Position numbers and translations under genes: made by a program. From Verrucomicrobiota bacterium (GTDB taxonomy: Bacteria; Verrucomicrobiota; Verrucomicrobiia; Limisphaerales; UBA8199): 64,000 nucleotides of DNA. Of this stretch, positions 53,644 through 64,000 are shown in pieces. A model generated the notes under the pieces. It was not told the DNA's origin. It did no database searches and saw nothing but the letters and a program-made list of their open reading frames with translations. Position 1 is the first letter of the stretch, and each line of letters starts with the position of its first letter. The stretch lies in the NCBI GenBank assembly GCA_003176045.1, contig PSRM01000337.1, positions 1 to 64,000 of the forward strand. The letters are read 5' to 3'.

Positions 53644-54207
53644 ATGACTTTGCCTGCCCCTGACCTGCCCAATCCCGGCCCTGACCGGCCATCGGCGGAC
53701 TTCGATACCGTTAAAATGGCCGAAAAGGCAGCTTTGTCCCACGATACCCCCACCCCCCCTGAAAAACGGCTCTTAAGGCCGGCCAGCGGCAAAGTAGCCC
53801 GACTTCCACTCGACATCCGCTCAAAACTCGCAGCGGCCCTGGTCGCTGGCCAGTCCTACTCGGACGCGGCCGCCACCGCAGGCGCAACAGGCATGAGCAG
53901 GAAGTCCATCGCCTCCTGGTGGCGAACAGCCGAGGCCAAGCGCTTTGCCGCCGCCGTAGTCGTTACCCCTGCCGAGGCTGAAGCCCTCGCCGGCTACTCC
54001 CTGGCGATTGCCCTGTCCGCACAGGCAGCCAAGGCAATCATCGACGCCTGCATCGCCGACCCAAAACCGGGTCATGCCTTCGCCCTCCAGGCTGCCCAGG
54101 CAACCATCAAAGCCGCCCACACCCATAAGAGCGAAGCCCTCGCCGCCGCTCAACAGCGCCTCCAACAGAGCCGTCCCGCTGAGCGGGATGAGGCAGCGTC
54201 CGATTAA
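53644..54207 (+). CDS. Small alanine-rich protein with a possible helix-turn-helix
   Basis: 187 residues, mainly helical and alanine-rich. The middle (GQSYSDAAATAGATGMSRKS, then IASWWRTAEAKRFAAAV) suggests a helix-turn-helix like those in small terminase subunits or transposon-associated regulators. It has the same strand and spacing as the neighbouring gene at 54272. I cannot assign a function. Confidence 0.5.
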   Translation: MTLPAPDLPNPGPDRPSADFDTVKMAEKAALSHDTPTPPEKRLLRPASGKVARLPLDIRSKLAAALVAGQSYSDAAATAGATGMSRKSIASWWRTAEAKRFAAAVVVTPAEAEALAGYSLAIALSAQAAKAIIDACIADPKPGHAFALQAAQATIKAAHTHKSEALAAAQQRLQQSRPAERDEAASD

Positions 54208-54271
54208 GCCACTATTTCTTTAACTTTGTCCTTAACTTTCCCTCCTCATTGATAGGCAGTGCCAGCGAACG

Positions 54272-54631
54272 ATGAATAAAACCGCAGCCTCACCCCCACC
54301 ATCAAAAGCCGAGCAGGACTTCCGAACCGCCATCGCACTCGAATTCGCCAGCCTGCACGTCAAAGCCGCCGCAGACTCTCGCCTCAAAGCTGCACTCGAA
54401 AAGCTCAGGCAGGCCAGGGACGAAATCGCAGCGCTCAAAGCCGAAAAGCGAGCGCTCACCAAAAAGCTCGAAACCATCGAAAAAGCCGAACAGGAACGGC
54501 AAAAGTCCAGATTAACCGACGTCCAAAGAGAGCAGCGCATGAGAGAAATTTTCGGGCTTGCGCCCAAAGAAGAACTGGAAAGCCTCAAAGCTCGCCAAGA
54601 GGCCAAGCGAGAAGGCATCCAGGCTCATTGA
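54272..54631 (+). CDS. Small coiled-coil protein
   Basis: 119 residues, almost all helical. A heptad-rich region, rich in Lys, Glu, Ala and Leu (LEKLRQARDEIAALKAEKRA and LTKKLETIEKAEQERQKSR), occupies the middle. It follows the previous small gene by 64 bases, so they probably share a transcript. Function unknown. Confidence 0.5.
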   Translation: MNKTAASPPPSKAEQDFRTAIALEFASLHVKAAADSRLKAALEKLRQARDEIAALKAEKRALTKKLETIEKAEQERQKSRLTDVQREQRMREIFGLAPKEELESLKARQEAKREGIQAH

Positions 54632-54946
54632 CATCCTGAGTAGGTGGCCTCCGCCACCCGCACCCGTCGCGCAAATCGGCGCCGGTGTGCCCTTAACTAG
54701 CAGCGCGTCGTTTCCGCAGGAGCGGCGGGGCTGGGTGCCTTCTACCCGCACCCGGCCCCCCGCTCTGGCGACAAGTTCGCGATGAAACCGGCCGAATGTT
54801 TCTCCCTCTCCCCTTTCGAAGGGGAGAGGGCCGGGGGGGAGGGGTTTGGCTTTGGGTTTACAGGTGAGGAGTCCCCTTAGCTTAGCGAGCGTGCCGTCAA
54901 ACAGGGCCTCCTTACGTCGTCCCCTACAGCGGGGAAATATTCGGGG
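54632..54946. other. Intergenic region with two repeat elements
   Basis: No gene is supported. It holds a CCCTTTCGAAGGGG hairpin element (54799-54846) and the hairpin copy at 54863-54928. Confidence 0.6.
54863..54928. repeat. TGTAGGGGACGACGT hairpin family, copy 4 (left arm shortened)
   Basis: GTGAGGAGTCCC pairs with GGGCCTCCTTAC, and the right arm continues GTCGTCCCCTACA. It lies beyond the end of the response regulator gene that follows. Confidence 0.8.
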
Positions 54947-55600
54947 CTAAAGCCGTTTCGAACTGGCCGCGCCTTGCCGCGTTTCGATGAATTTGGCGAC
55001 GGCTTCGGTGCGGGAGCGGACGTGGAGTTTTTCGTAGATCTGCTTGAGATGGAAGCGGACGGTGTCCAGGCTGATAGAAAGCATGTGGGCGATCTCTTTG
55101 TTGGCGTAACCCCGCGATAGAAACTCAAGGACTTCATTTTCACGACGAGTGAGTTCGGTGGCCTGGAGTTCAGCGCCGGCAGATTCTTTGAACGCCTCGA
55201 CGATTTTGCGCGCTATTTCGCGCGTCATCGGGGCGCCGCCCTGCCGAACTTCTGTAATGGCTTCGAGGATTTGTTCGGGATTGGAACGCTTGAGCAGGTA
55301 GCCCGAGGCGCCGGCCCGGAGCGCCTTGAAGACAGTGTCCACGTCGGTGTACACAGTGATCATAATGATCTGCACCTCGGGCAGAAGCGATTTGAGCTGG
55401 GCGGTACATTCAATACCCGAGCGGTTGGGAAGGTGAATGTCCATGAGGACGATTTCCGGGGAATGGCGCGGGATGACCTGGAGGGCGTCTTCCGCGGTGG
55501 CACAGGCGCACACGCAACGAAATCCCGGCGAGTCGTTGAGCAGCAGCTCGAGGCTGCTCCGCACCCCTGTGTTATCCTCAACCACCGCAACGGAGATCAT
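54947..55600 (-). CDS. NarL/FixJ-type response regulator of the PA14 sensor
   Basis: 217 residues. The receiver has VVEDNTGVRSSLELLL, the phospho-acceptor Asp in IVLMDIHLPNRSGIEC and Lys in GYLLKRSNPEQIL. The HTH is LTRRENEVLEFLSRGYANKE followed by LDTVRFHLKQIYEKLHV. It begins 71 bases after the kinase gene and is its probable partner. Confidence 0.93.
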   Translation of the reverse strand: MISVAVVEDNTGVRSSLELLLNDSPGFRCVCACATAEDALQVIPRHSPEIVLMDIHLPNRSGIECTAQLKSLLPEVQIIMITVYTDVDTVFKALRAGASGYLLKRSNPEQILEAITEVRQGGAPMTREIARKIVEAFKESAGAELQATELTRRENEVLEFLSRGYANKEIAHMLSISLDTVRFHLKQIYEKLHVRSRTEAVAKFIETRQGAASSKRL

Positions 55601-55671
55601 AAAGGTCTATCTAAAGATTTGAAATTAACCACGGATGAACGCGGCGCTGTGTATAAATTTGGGTTGTTTGG

Positions 55672-58600
55672 TCAAGGGTTGCCACTGCTCAAAGCGGTAG
55701 GATTGAGTAGGGGCAGGGTCATTCTCACCTGGGTGCCGTGGCCGGGCTGGCTGACGAACTGGCAGCTCCCGCCAAGTTTTTCCAGACGAGCTGACAGGTT
55801 ATCGAGGCCGTCACCGGCCCCAGGATCCGGCGATCGCGCCGAAACGGAGTTCGGCGCTCCTCGTCCAGGGTTATCGGGACCGTCACCGGTCGCGGTGCGC
55901 GCGCCTCCTTCCCAGCCGCGACCGTCATCGGTGACGGTGATGACGAGGGAATCGTTTTGGAAGGTGATGCCAACGGTCACCTGGGTGGCCTGGGCGTGGC
56001 GGACGACATTGTTCAGGGCTTCCTTGAAGGCCATCAACAAATGGTTGCGTTGATCGGAGGTGAGATGATGGTCGGGCAGTTGGTCAGCGACCTGGAGGCG
56101 GCAACGAACGGTGGTCAGGCGCAAGAATTGTTGGGCGTATTCGCAGAAATACTTGCTGAGGGACGAAAGCGAATCGTGCCTGGGATTTAGAGACCACACG
56201 ATTTCGTCGAGGTTGGTAACCATCTCGCGGGCCTTTTCGGTGATGCGCGCGACGTGCTGGCGGGCACGCTCAGGGGCCGTGTTGCCCCGCTGAGCCAGGC
56301 CGCCCAGCAAGCCAATTTCGGTCAGGCCCGCGCCCAAATCATCGTGCAGATCGCGGGCAACGCGGGTGCGCTCGGCTTCGAGCGCTCGCTGGCTCTCGGC
56401 GTGCTCCTGGGCGCGGATGGCGACGGCCAATTCGCGCGAGCGGTCCTCGACCTGGCGGCGGAGTTGGGTGATCCATGCCAGCGCGCCGAGGATCATGACA
56501 CCCATGGCGCCGACCAGGGCCAATGTGTGCTTGAGCGTCCACCAGGATGGGCGCCGAAGCACGCGAATGTCGGATGCGGAATCCAGCAGCAGTTCGAACG
56601 AATCAATGCCGCGGCCCGAAACCAGGTCGCCTCCGTGCCCGGCATAAACGCCCGTCAATTCCAGGAGACTCCCCGGCAGGAAGTTCAGGGCGGGCTTCCG
56701 AGCGCCGTCCATTCGAGCAAGGAATCCGCGCGTGCCTGCTTGAAGTTCCAGAACGGTCCCATCCCGAGCGTAATTGATTGCGGTCAATCGAGCATCAATG
56801 AGGACACGGGTTGCATCAAATCTGCGGTCCAGCAGCAGGTCGGTGGGCACTCTTTCCGGCGCCGGCAGCGGGTCGTGGCCGGTCCGGCGCACCAGCGCCT
56901 CGTGCAGTGCGGGAGACGGGCCGCTTAGATCCGGAAACCCGACCGCTTCGACTTGATCGCCGGGCGCCAGCGCAACAGGCGCTTTGAGCTGGAGACGAAA
57001 GCCATTTGTGCTCTCCATCACGTAGTAATCCAGGCCGGTGCCGTGGGTAATCTGTCCAGCCACGCGCACTGGCTGAATCGCCCCCGCGCGTGAATCGAAG
57101 AGAAATAAATCGGGCGCCCGCTTGAGCGTGGCTGCGAACGGATCGGTTGGGGCTGGTTCGTCGAGGGTGATCGAATAGTTCAACAACTGAATACGGCCAA
57201 CCTCAACTTGCTGCGTGGCATCATTGCGCTCGGGCATGAGACAGCCCCGGATGCGAATGAGCGCGTCCACGTATCGGCGCAAGCCGCCCGCCGGTAATAA
57301 GGCCAGCCTGACGCTGATCTTGCCCGTCCGGGTCAGCAAAGTGAGGATGTCCCCTTCAGCTTTAGTCACAATCCCCTGCACCTCGATGTAGCGGGTATCA
57401 AGGCTGCCATTGATTAACTGGTCCCACGTGGGCCGGTGCGGCTCCGGCAAAGTGCCGGTGCCCAGGCGAACGGCGGTCGTCGCGTCAATGTTGGGGGCAA
57501 ACTCGGCATAGGTTTTTCCTTCGACCTCCCAATAATCGCCGGCATTGACTGTGGTATTGGTCGTGCCCTCCCAACTCACGAAGATTGCCGAACTGGCGTC
57601 CTGGATAAAGAATCCACCATTCAACGGCGCAGTAATGATGCCCCGGATGCGCACGGGGTAGCCTCGCTGCGCCTCCTCCCGGGTCAGGCCTTTGACTTTT
57701 TCGATAGTGCTGAGTTCTGGCAATGCATTGGTCGTGGCGCCTGAGGTGGAAGCCGCTTCCTTCGCGCCGATCCCGCTCAGCGGGACGGCGCTCCTTGGTT
57801 GAACGCCGCGGTTCAGCAATTCGACCTGTTCGAGGCTCGGCGCCAACATTGCGCCGGCGACCCGTTGCCCGTCGGGAGTATAGGTAATCTGCGGCAGACC
57901 GGTAACGCGGACGCGGCTATTCAATGGCGGAGCCTGCGAACCGGTTGTGGAATCGGGGACGAGGATGCGCATTGGACCGGTGGCGGAGCCGAGGTCCAGC
58001 TCCAGGCCTCGAGTGGTTTGGTTGGCAAAGGTGATCGTACCCTCGACCTGCGACCAGCGCCCTTCCTGATCCTCGGTCAGGAGTTGGCGCGGGGTCAGTG
58101 CGGCCGGCGGCGGGACCGCCCTGGACCCGGTTACCGCCAGCAGGGGAAGTTCCTCATCCAGAAAGAGCCGGGAGCCATCGTCGGAACGGCACCAAAACGT
58201 GTAAACACCATCTCGCGGCGCAATGAGAAAGCCGCTGAATTCCATCGCCACTTCCGTCGAGCGACCGGCAAGAGAGATGTCGAAATGGGCAGCGGTGCCC
58301 GAGTTGATTGGAACAGTCTGCCACGGGTCGGGCAACCGCGTCAAAAGGCCCTGGTAGGAGCAGAAAGTGACTCCCGGCGCCCACCGAACCTCGCCAGTGT
58401 CCGGCTCAACTTCCGCATGAACCAGCGCGCCGGAGGGAATTCGTTGGCGGGGCAGATCCGGTCCCTGATAGTCCAGGTTCAGACCGAAAGATCCTTCGTG
58501 ATTGAACCAGGAAAGGTGCAAAGGATGTTTGCCAGCTCGAAGGAAGATTGATCCTGTCCTTTCTCTGATTGTATGTACGCCATCATTTTCCACCAGCGCC

Positions 58601-60285
58601 GACCCGCGCAGGTTCAGGCGCATTCCGTCGGCTGCGCCGAGCCCCTCGAGGACAACGGTGTCACCCGGTTTTAGGGTGGCATGTGAGTCTTCCATTTCCA
58701 CCAACGCGGCGCCTGAATCATCCTGCAATACCAGCCACGACAAAGTGGAGGACGAAGCTAAAAAAGCGTTTGCCGCCAGAACCGTTCCCTCGACACGCAG
58801 CCGCGCAAGTGTCGGCTGTCCGCCCTGCCCGAGGCGGCGTAGTTCGGCCAGCCTGTTCACAGGCCGGTCCTCAGAGGCCGCCGGGTTTGTTCGCACCTCC
58901 ACTTGCGCGTAACTGCCCACCAATAACTGGCTACCCTGGCCGCAGGGCGCGGACGAGGCGGTCCGCGCTTCAACGGGCGACGCACCGACGTTTGCGCTCC
59001 GAAAGACGCCTTGCGCGCGAACCCGGCTCAACAGCTCCGGGCCCTTGCCGAAGCTCTCCGCCAATTCCAAATGCATACGATTGGTTCCCATGCTCAGTTC
59101 CGCTTCCATCCCGCCTGAAGGGCACCTGCGAAGCGCGGTGATAACGCCTTCGACTTCCGCCCACTGGAACTCATCGGTCGTTTGCCCCAAAGCAAGGTGC
59201 TTTGGCTGGGGTAGTGAAGACTCGCCCGTTACACTGATATGGAGGCTGCCCAGGAATAACCGGCTGCCATCGTCTGAGCGCAACCAAAAGGTGTATTGGC
59301 CGGTTCGAGCCACTTCGAGAAAGCCGCCGAATTGAATGCCCACCCACTGGTCTTGCGTTCGCAAGCTCAGATCCAGATTGGTCGTGCTGCCGCTCTTTAC
59401 TGCGCGCTCCCGGCTAAAATCGGGCAGGCACTCCCAGTTCCCTTCATAACACCTGTATTCCAAACCTCCAGCCCACTGGTTCTCCTTTTTCTCGGCGTCC
59501 CATTCCTGCCGGAACAGGGCGGTATTCGGCACGTTCCGGCGCGCGAACTCCGGGCCGCTGTAATCCAATTTTAAGTCGAATCCGGCAGGACCATTAAACC
59601 AGTCCACGACTATTGGATGGCGGCCAGCCTCGAGATAGATGCTTTGCTCCTTGTCCTCAGGTGCATGCAACCCATCGTTATTGACCAGCAGCTCGCGCAA
59701 CTTGCCCTGTCCGGCCACGCCGCGTCCTTCCAACAAGACTGTCTGGCCCGCTTTTAGACCAGGCCGCCTGTGAAGATCCATCTCGACCTGGATAGAGCCG
59801 GAATCATCGCGTAAAATCAGCATATCCCCAGCCGGACCGGCCCACGACACTTGGGCCTCAAGACGGACGTCGCAGGCTCTGTCTCCGGCTTCGCCGGCCA
59901 GCCGTTTCAGAGCAGCCACGTTCGTCAGTGGCGTCGCTGGATCGGTCGCGCCTGGCGCAAGCCAGCATATTCCACACACCAGCGAAAATGCCAACAGAGC
60001 GCCGCGTGAGGGCACGCGGCCTACAACAACCAACCGTTCCTCCTGTAGGCCGGGTGCCCTCACCCGGCACCGCCGGGTATGAGATATTCGGGCGGGGGCC
60101 TCACCGCAGCACGGTACTGCGCCCCTCCGCCGGACATGATGCCACCAAAGCCTCCACGCTGCGGATTGGAAATCAGACGTCTTCAAGGGCTGGGCAGTAA
60201 CCACTTTAACCAACACTTGCGCTGGAATCAACCTCTTCAAAACAAAGAAGCAAAGACGAAAAAGGCTTCCTTGAATTAGAATCAC
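55672..60285 (-). CDS. Giant sensor histidine kinase with two PA14-type domains
   Basis: Up to 1,537 residues. The extracytoplasmic part contains two PA14-type regions (ending GQYTFWLRSDDGSRLFL near residue 340 and GVYTFWCRSDDGSRLFL near 700) alternating with OB-like segments (DMLILRDDSGSIQVEMD and ITFANQTTRGLELDLGS), suggesting carbohydrate sensing. One membrane helix lies near residue 1,255 (LALVGAMGVMILGALAWI). The cytoplasmic part has a HisKA_3 dimerisation region with the phospho-acceptor near residue 1,314 (RVARDLHDDLGAGLTEIG) and an ATPase domain (LLMAFKEALNNVVRHAQA, VTDDGRGWEGG and GDGLDNLSARLEKLGG). About 29 residues are inserted in the ATP lid. The true start is unclear: the first 90 codons run through a hairpin repeat, and GTG 60015 followed by ALLAFSLVCGICWLAPGA is a good alternative. 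Confidence 0.85.
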   Translation of the reverse strand: MILIQGSLFRLCFFVLKRLIPAQVLVKVVTAQPLKTSDFQSAAWRLWWHHVRRRGAVPCCGEAPARISHTRRCRVRAPGLQEERLVVVGRVPSRGALLAFSLVCGICWLAPGATDPATPLTNVAALKRLAGEAGDRACDVRLEAQVSWAGPAGDMLILRDDSGSIQVEMDLHRRPGLKAGQTVLLEGRGVAGQGKLRELLVNNDGLHAPEDKEQSIYLEAGRHPIVVDWFNGPAGFDLKLDYSGPEFARRNVPNTALFRQEWDAEKKENQWAGGLEYRCYEGNWECLPDFSRERAVKSGSTTNLDLSLRTQDQWVGIQFGGFLEVARTGQYTFWLRSDDGSRLFLGSLHISVTGESSLPQPKHLALGQTTDEFQWAEVEGVITALRRCPSGGMEAELSMGTNRMHLELAESFGKGPELLSRVRAQGVFRSANVGASPVEARTASSAPCGQGSQLLVGSYAQVEVRTNPAASEDRPVNRLAELRRLGQGGQPTLARLRVEGTVLAANAFLASSSTLSWLVLQDDSGAALVEMEDSHATLKPGDTVVLEGLGAADGMRLNLRGSALVENDGVHTIRERTGSIFLRAGKHPLHLSWFNHEGSFGLNLDYQGPDLPRQRIPSGALVHAEVEPDTGEVRWAPGVTFCSYQGLLTRLPDPWQTVPINSGTAAHFDISLAGRSTEVAMEFSGFLIAPRDGVYTFWCRSDDGSRLFLDEELPLLAVTGSRAVPPPAALTPRQLLTEDQEGRWSQVEGTITFANQTTRGLELDLGSATGPMRILVPDSTTGSQAPPLNSRVRVTGLPQITYTPDGQRVAGAMLAPSLEQVELLNRGVQPRSAVPLSGIGAKEAASTSGATTNALPELSTIEKVKGLTREEAQRGYPVRIRGIITAPLNGGFFIQDASSAIFVSWEGTTNTTVNAGDYWEVEGKTYAEFAPNIDATTAVRLGTGTLPEPHRPTWDQLINGSLDTRYIEVQGIVTKAEGDILTLLTRTGKISVRLALLPAGGLRRYVDALIRIRGCLMPERNDATQQVEVGRIQLLNYSITLDEPAPTDPFAATLKRAPDLFLFDSRAGAIQPVRVAGQITHGTGLDYYVMESTNGFRLQLKAPVALAPGDQVEAVGFPDLSGPSPALHEALVRRTGHDPLPAPERVPTDLLLDRRFDATRVLIDARLTAINYARDGTVLELQAGTRGFLARMDGARKPALNFLPGSLLELTGVYAGHGGDLVSGRGIDSFELLLDSASDIRVLRRPSWWTLKHTLALVGAMGVMILGALAWITQLRRQVEDRSRELAVAIRAQEHAESQRALEAERTRVARDLHDDLGAGLTEIGLLGGLAQRGNTAPERARQHVARITEKAREMVTNLDEIVWSLNPRHDSLSSLSKYFCEYAQQFLRLTTVRCRLQVADQLPDHHLTSDQRNHLLMAFKEALNNVVRHAQATQVTVGITFQNDSLVITVTDDGRGWEGGARTATGDGPDNPGRGAPNSVSARSPDPGAGDGLDNLSARLEKLGGSCQFVSQPGHGTQVRMTLPLLNPTALSSGNP
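58947..58968. repeat. In-frame palindrome in the PA14 sensor gene
   Basis: GCGCGGAC, six bases, GTCCGCGC. It is translated (on the - strand) as ARTASSA between two domains of the sensor. Confidence 0.85.
60001..60095. repeat. Hairpin element at the 5' end of the PA14 sensor gene
   Basis: GCGTGAGGGCACGCGGCCTA near the left and TAGGCCGGGTGCCCTCACCC near the right form an imperfect stem. It spans the candidate GTG start at 60015, which lies within its left arm. Confidence 0.8.
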
Positions 60286-60309
60286 GAATCGGGTAACCTA
60301 TCTGGCGAC

Positions 60310-60495
60310 ATGCCAACGCTTGATCAGGTCGAAAAACAGGTAGAACAACTGACGCCAGCAGATAAAAAGGAATTGCTTCGCTGGCTGGAAGACCTGCTTG
60401 AGGATGATTTGGAGTTCACCGATGAGTTTAAAACAAAAATTGAGCGTGCAGAGCGTGACATTTCACAAGGCCGCGGTCGAATTGTTAAGCCGTGA
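60310..60495 (+). CDS. Small antitoxin-like protein
   Basis: 61 residues, helical and acidic (LDQVEKQVEQLTPADKKELL, then RWLEDLLEDDLEFTDEFKT). Its last codons overlap the start of a truncated toxin-like frame (GTGA), the arrangement of a toxin-antitoxin pair with the antitoxin first. The family is not named here. Confidence 0.65.
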   Translation: MPTLDQVEKQVEQLTPADKKELLRWLEDLLEDDLEFTDEFKTKIERAERDISQGRGRIVKP

Positions 60496-60599
60496 CTCCC
60501 TGGATCGGCAAAGGCGCTGCCACCAGGATCTACTCTCCTGATTTCGATGCGGATTTCTTCGGCTTTCCTGAGAAGATACAACACCAAATCGAGGGCTAA
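60492..60599 (+). pseudogene. Truncated RelE-like toxin
   Basis: A GTG overlaps the antitoxin stop, and the 35 residues that follow include TRIYSPDFDADFFGFPEKIQ, like the first strand and helix of RelE-type toxins. The frame then stops at 60599, right at a dispersed repeat. A full toxin would be about 80-90 residues, so two thirds are missing. Confidence 0.7.
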
Positions 60600-61016
60600 A
60601 ATTGGGTTTTAGGTCGCGAAACCCAGGGCGTTGCCCTGGGCTGGTATGAGAGACGCCTTTGGCGTCCAGAAGCGGCTGCAACGGGCGTTCAACCGGTAGT
60701 GCGTTTCAGAATTCTCCTCACTTCTTTCTGGGAGGCGCGCCTGCCGACTGGAAATCGGCGATACGGCAGGCTGGAAGCCTGCCCTACACCCTGGTGCAAG
60801 CGCTACCTTTTCCCCCATTTAACCTATTTAACCCATTTAACTCATTTAACCCTTCCTCGAGTCACGTTTCACGTTTCACGTTTCACGCTTGGGTCCTTCG
60901 CCCTGCTGTTCTTGCGGTTTTTACCTACTAACTTCCGAGGGAAGCCGCCTGTACTGTTTTGCGGATTAGGCTAGACACTCAGTATCCGACCTCCTGACGA
61001 CTTGATCGAATCACCG
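60600..61016. other. Repeat-filled region before the polysaccharide gene
   Basis: No gene is supported. It contains a CCCAGGGCGTTGCCCTGGG hairpin near 60624, the element at 60734-60788, then TTTAACC and CACGTTT tandems (about 60820-60890). Confidence 0.65.
60734..60788. repeat. GCTTCCAGCC family hairpin, short copy
   Basis: CGCCTGCCGACTGGAAATCG and GGCAGGCTGGAAGCCTGCCC. A shorter relative of the element translated in the outer-membrane lipoprotein gene at 13366-13502. Confidence 0.85.

Positions 61017-64000
<2,984 letters not shown>

Overview
The window looks like a chromosomal segment of a GC-rich Verrucomicrobiota bacterium, of the Pedosphaera/Limisphaerales kind; Planctomycetota is less likely. 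This rests on family content: a large cytochrome-c/DUF1549-DUF1553 protein paired with a DUF1501 protein, a DUF2231/cytochrome/LRR/YHS protein, very large secreted LamG-Ig and beta-helix/heparinase-like proteins, BlaI/BlaR-type pairs, and intergenic DNA full of hairpin repeats. The genus is not proven by the sequence. No rRNA, tRNA, IS transposase or CRISPR array was recognised.

Layout. 0.3-7.4 kb: a three-gene c-type cytochrome/secreted-enzyme cluster on the + strand. 7.4-8 kb: a small gene followed by an HNH endonuclease that has lost its N-terminal half. 8-10.2 kb: BlaR1-like M56 protease and BlaI repressor with an operator. 10.4-11.6 kb: a prepilin-like N-terminus fused to a multi-pass membrane protein. 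11.9-16.5 kb: a four-gene tripartite ABC efflux operon (permease, ATPase, HlyD-type adaptor, TolC/NodT-type lipoprotein). 16.6-23.4 kb: DedA, PAS histidine kinase plus response regulator, AraC/GyrI regulator, small membrane protein, serine protease. 23.9-28.8 kb: a giant secreted heparinase/alginate-lyase-like protein. 29-33.2 kb: toxin-antitoxin modules (one with a truncated toxin), Ppx/GppA, and a REC-histidine kinase with a NarL-type regulator. 33.3-38 kb: a giant secreted LamG/Ig protein.

38.4-52.6 kb is a defence island transcribed on the - strand. In transcription order it holds a single-TRD HsdS, HsdM, full HsdS, an unrecognised coiled-coil protein, a GIY-YIG nuclease, a DUF6602 PD-(D/E)XK-like protein, a DncV-like CD-NTase, an E2-like protein, a second CD-NTase, then (after a 1.1-kb repeat-filled gap) HsdR and a YgjP-type metallopeptidase. 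It reads as a short type II CBASS-like signalling cassette with two cyclases and two candidate nuclease effectors, inserted between the S/M and R genes of a type I restriction system. This is the most interesting system in the window.

52.7-54.6 kb holds three small unrecognised genes, one with a helix-turn-helix. 54.9-60.3 kb is a NarL-type regulator and its 1.5-kresidue PA14-containing sensor kinase. 60.3-60.6 kb is an antitoxin-like gene followed by a truncated toxin. 61.0 kb to the window end is one long open frame fusing a Wzz/GumC-type co-polymerase with a degenerate tyrosine-kinase-like domain to a Wza-type polysaccharide export domain; it continues past the window.

A second theme is repeats. 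Several families of hairpin elements occur between genes and also inside genes, in frame. One identical 19-bp palindrome is translated in the same frame within two different cytochromes, and hairpins lie within or just upstream of the signal peptides of several exported proteins. Degenerate short-period tandem repeats are also scattered through the window. The window shows remodelling at such sites: two toxin genes and one HNH gene are truncated.
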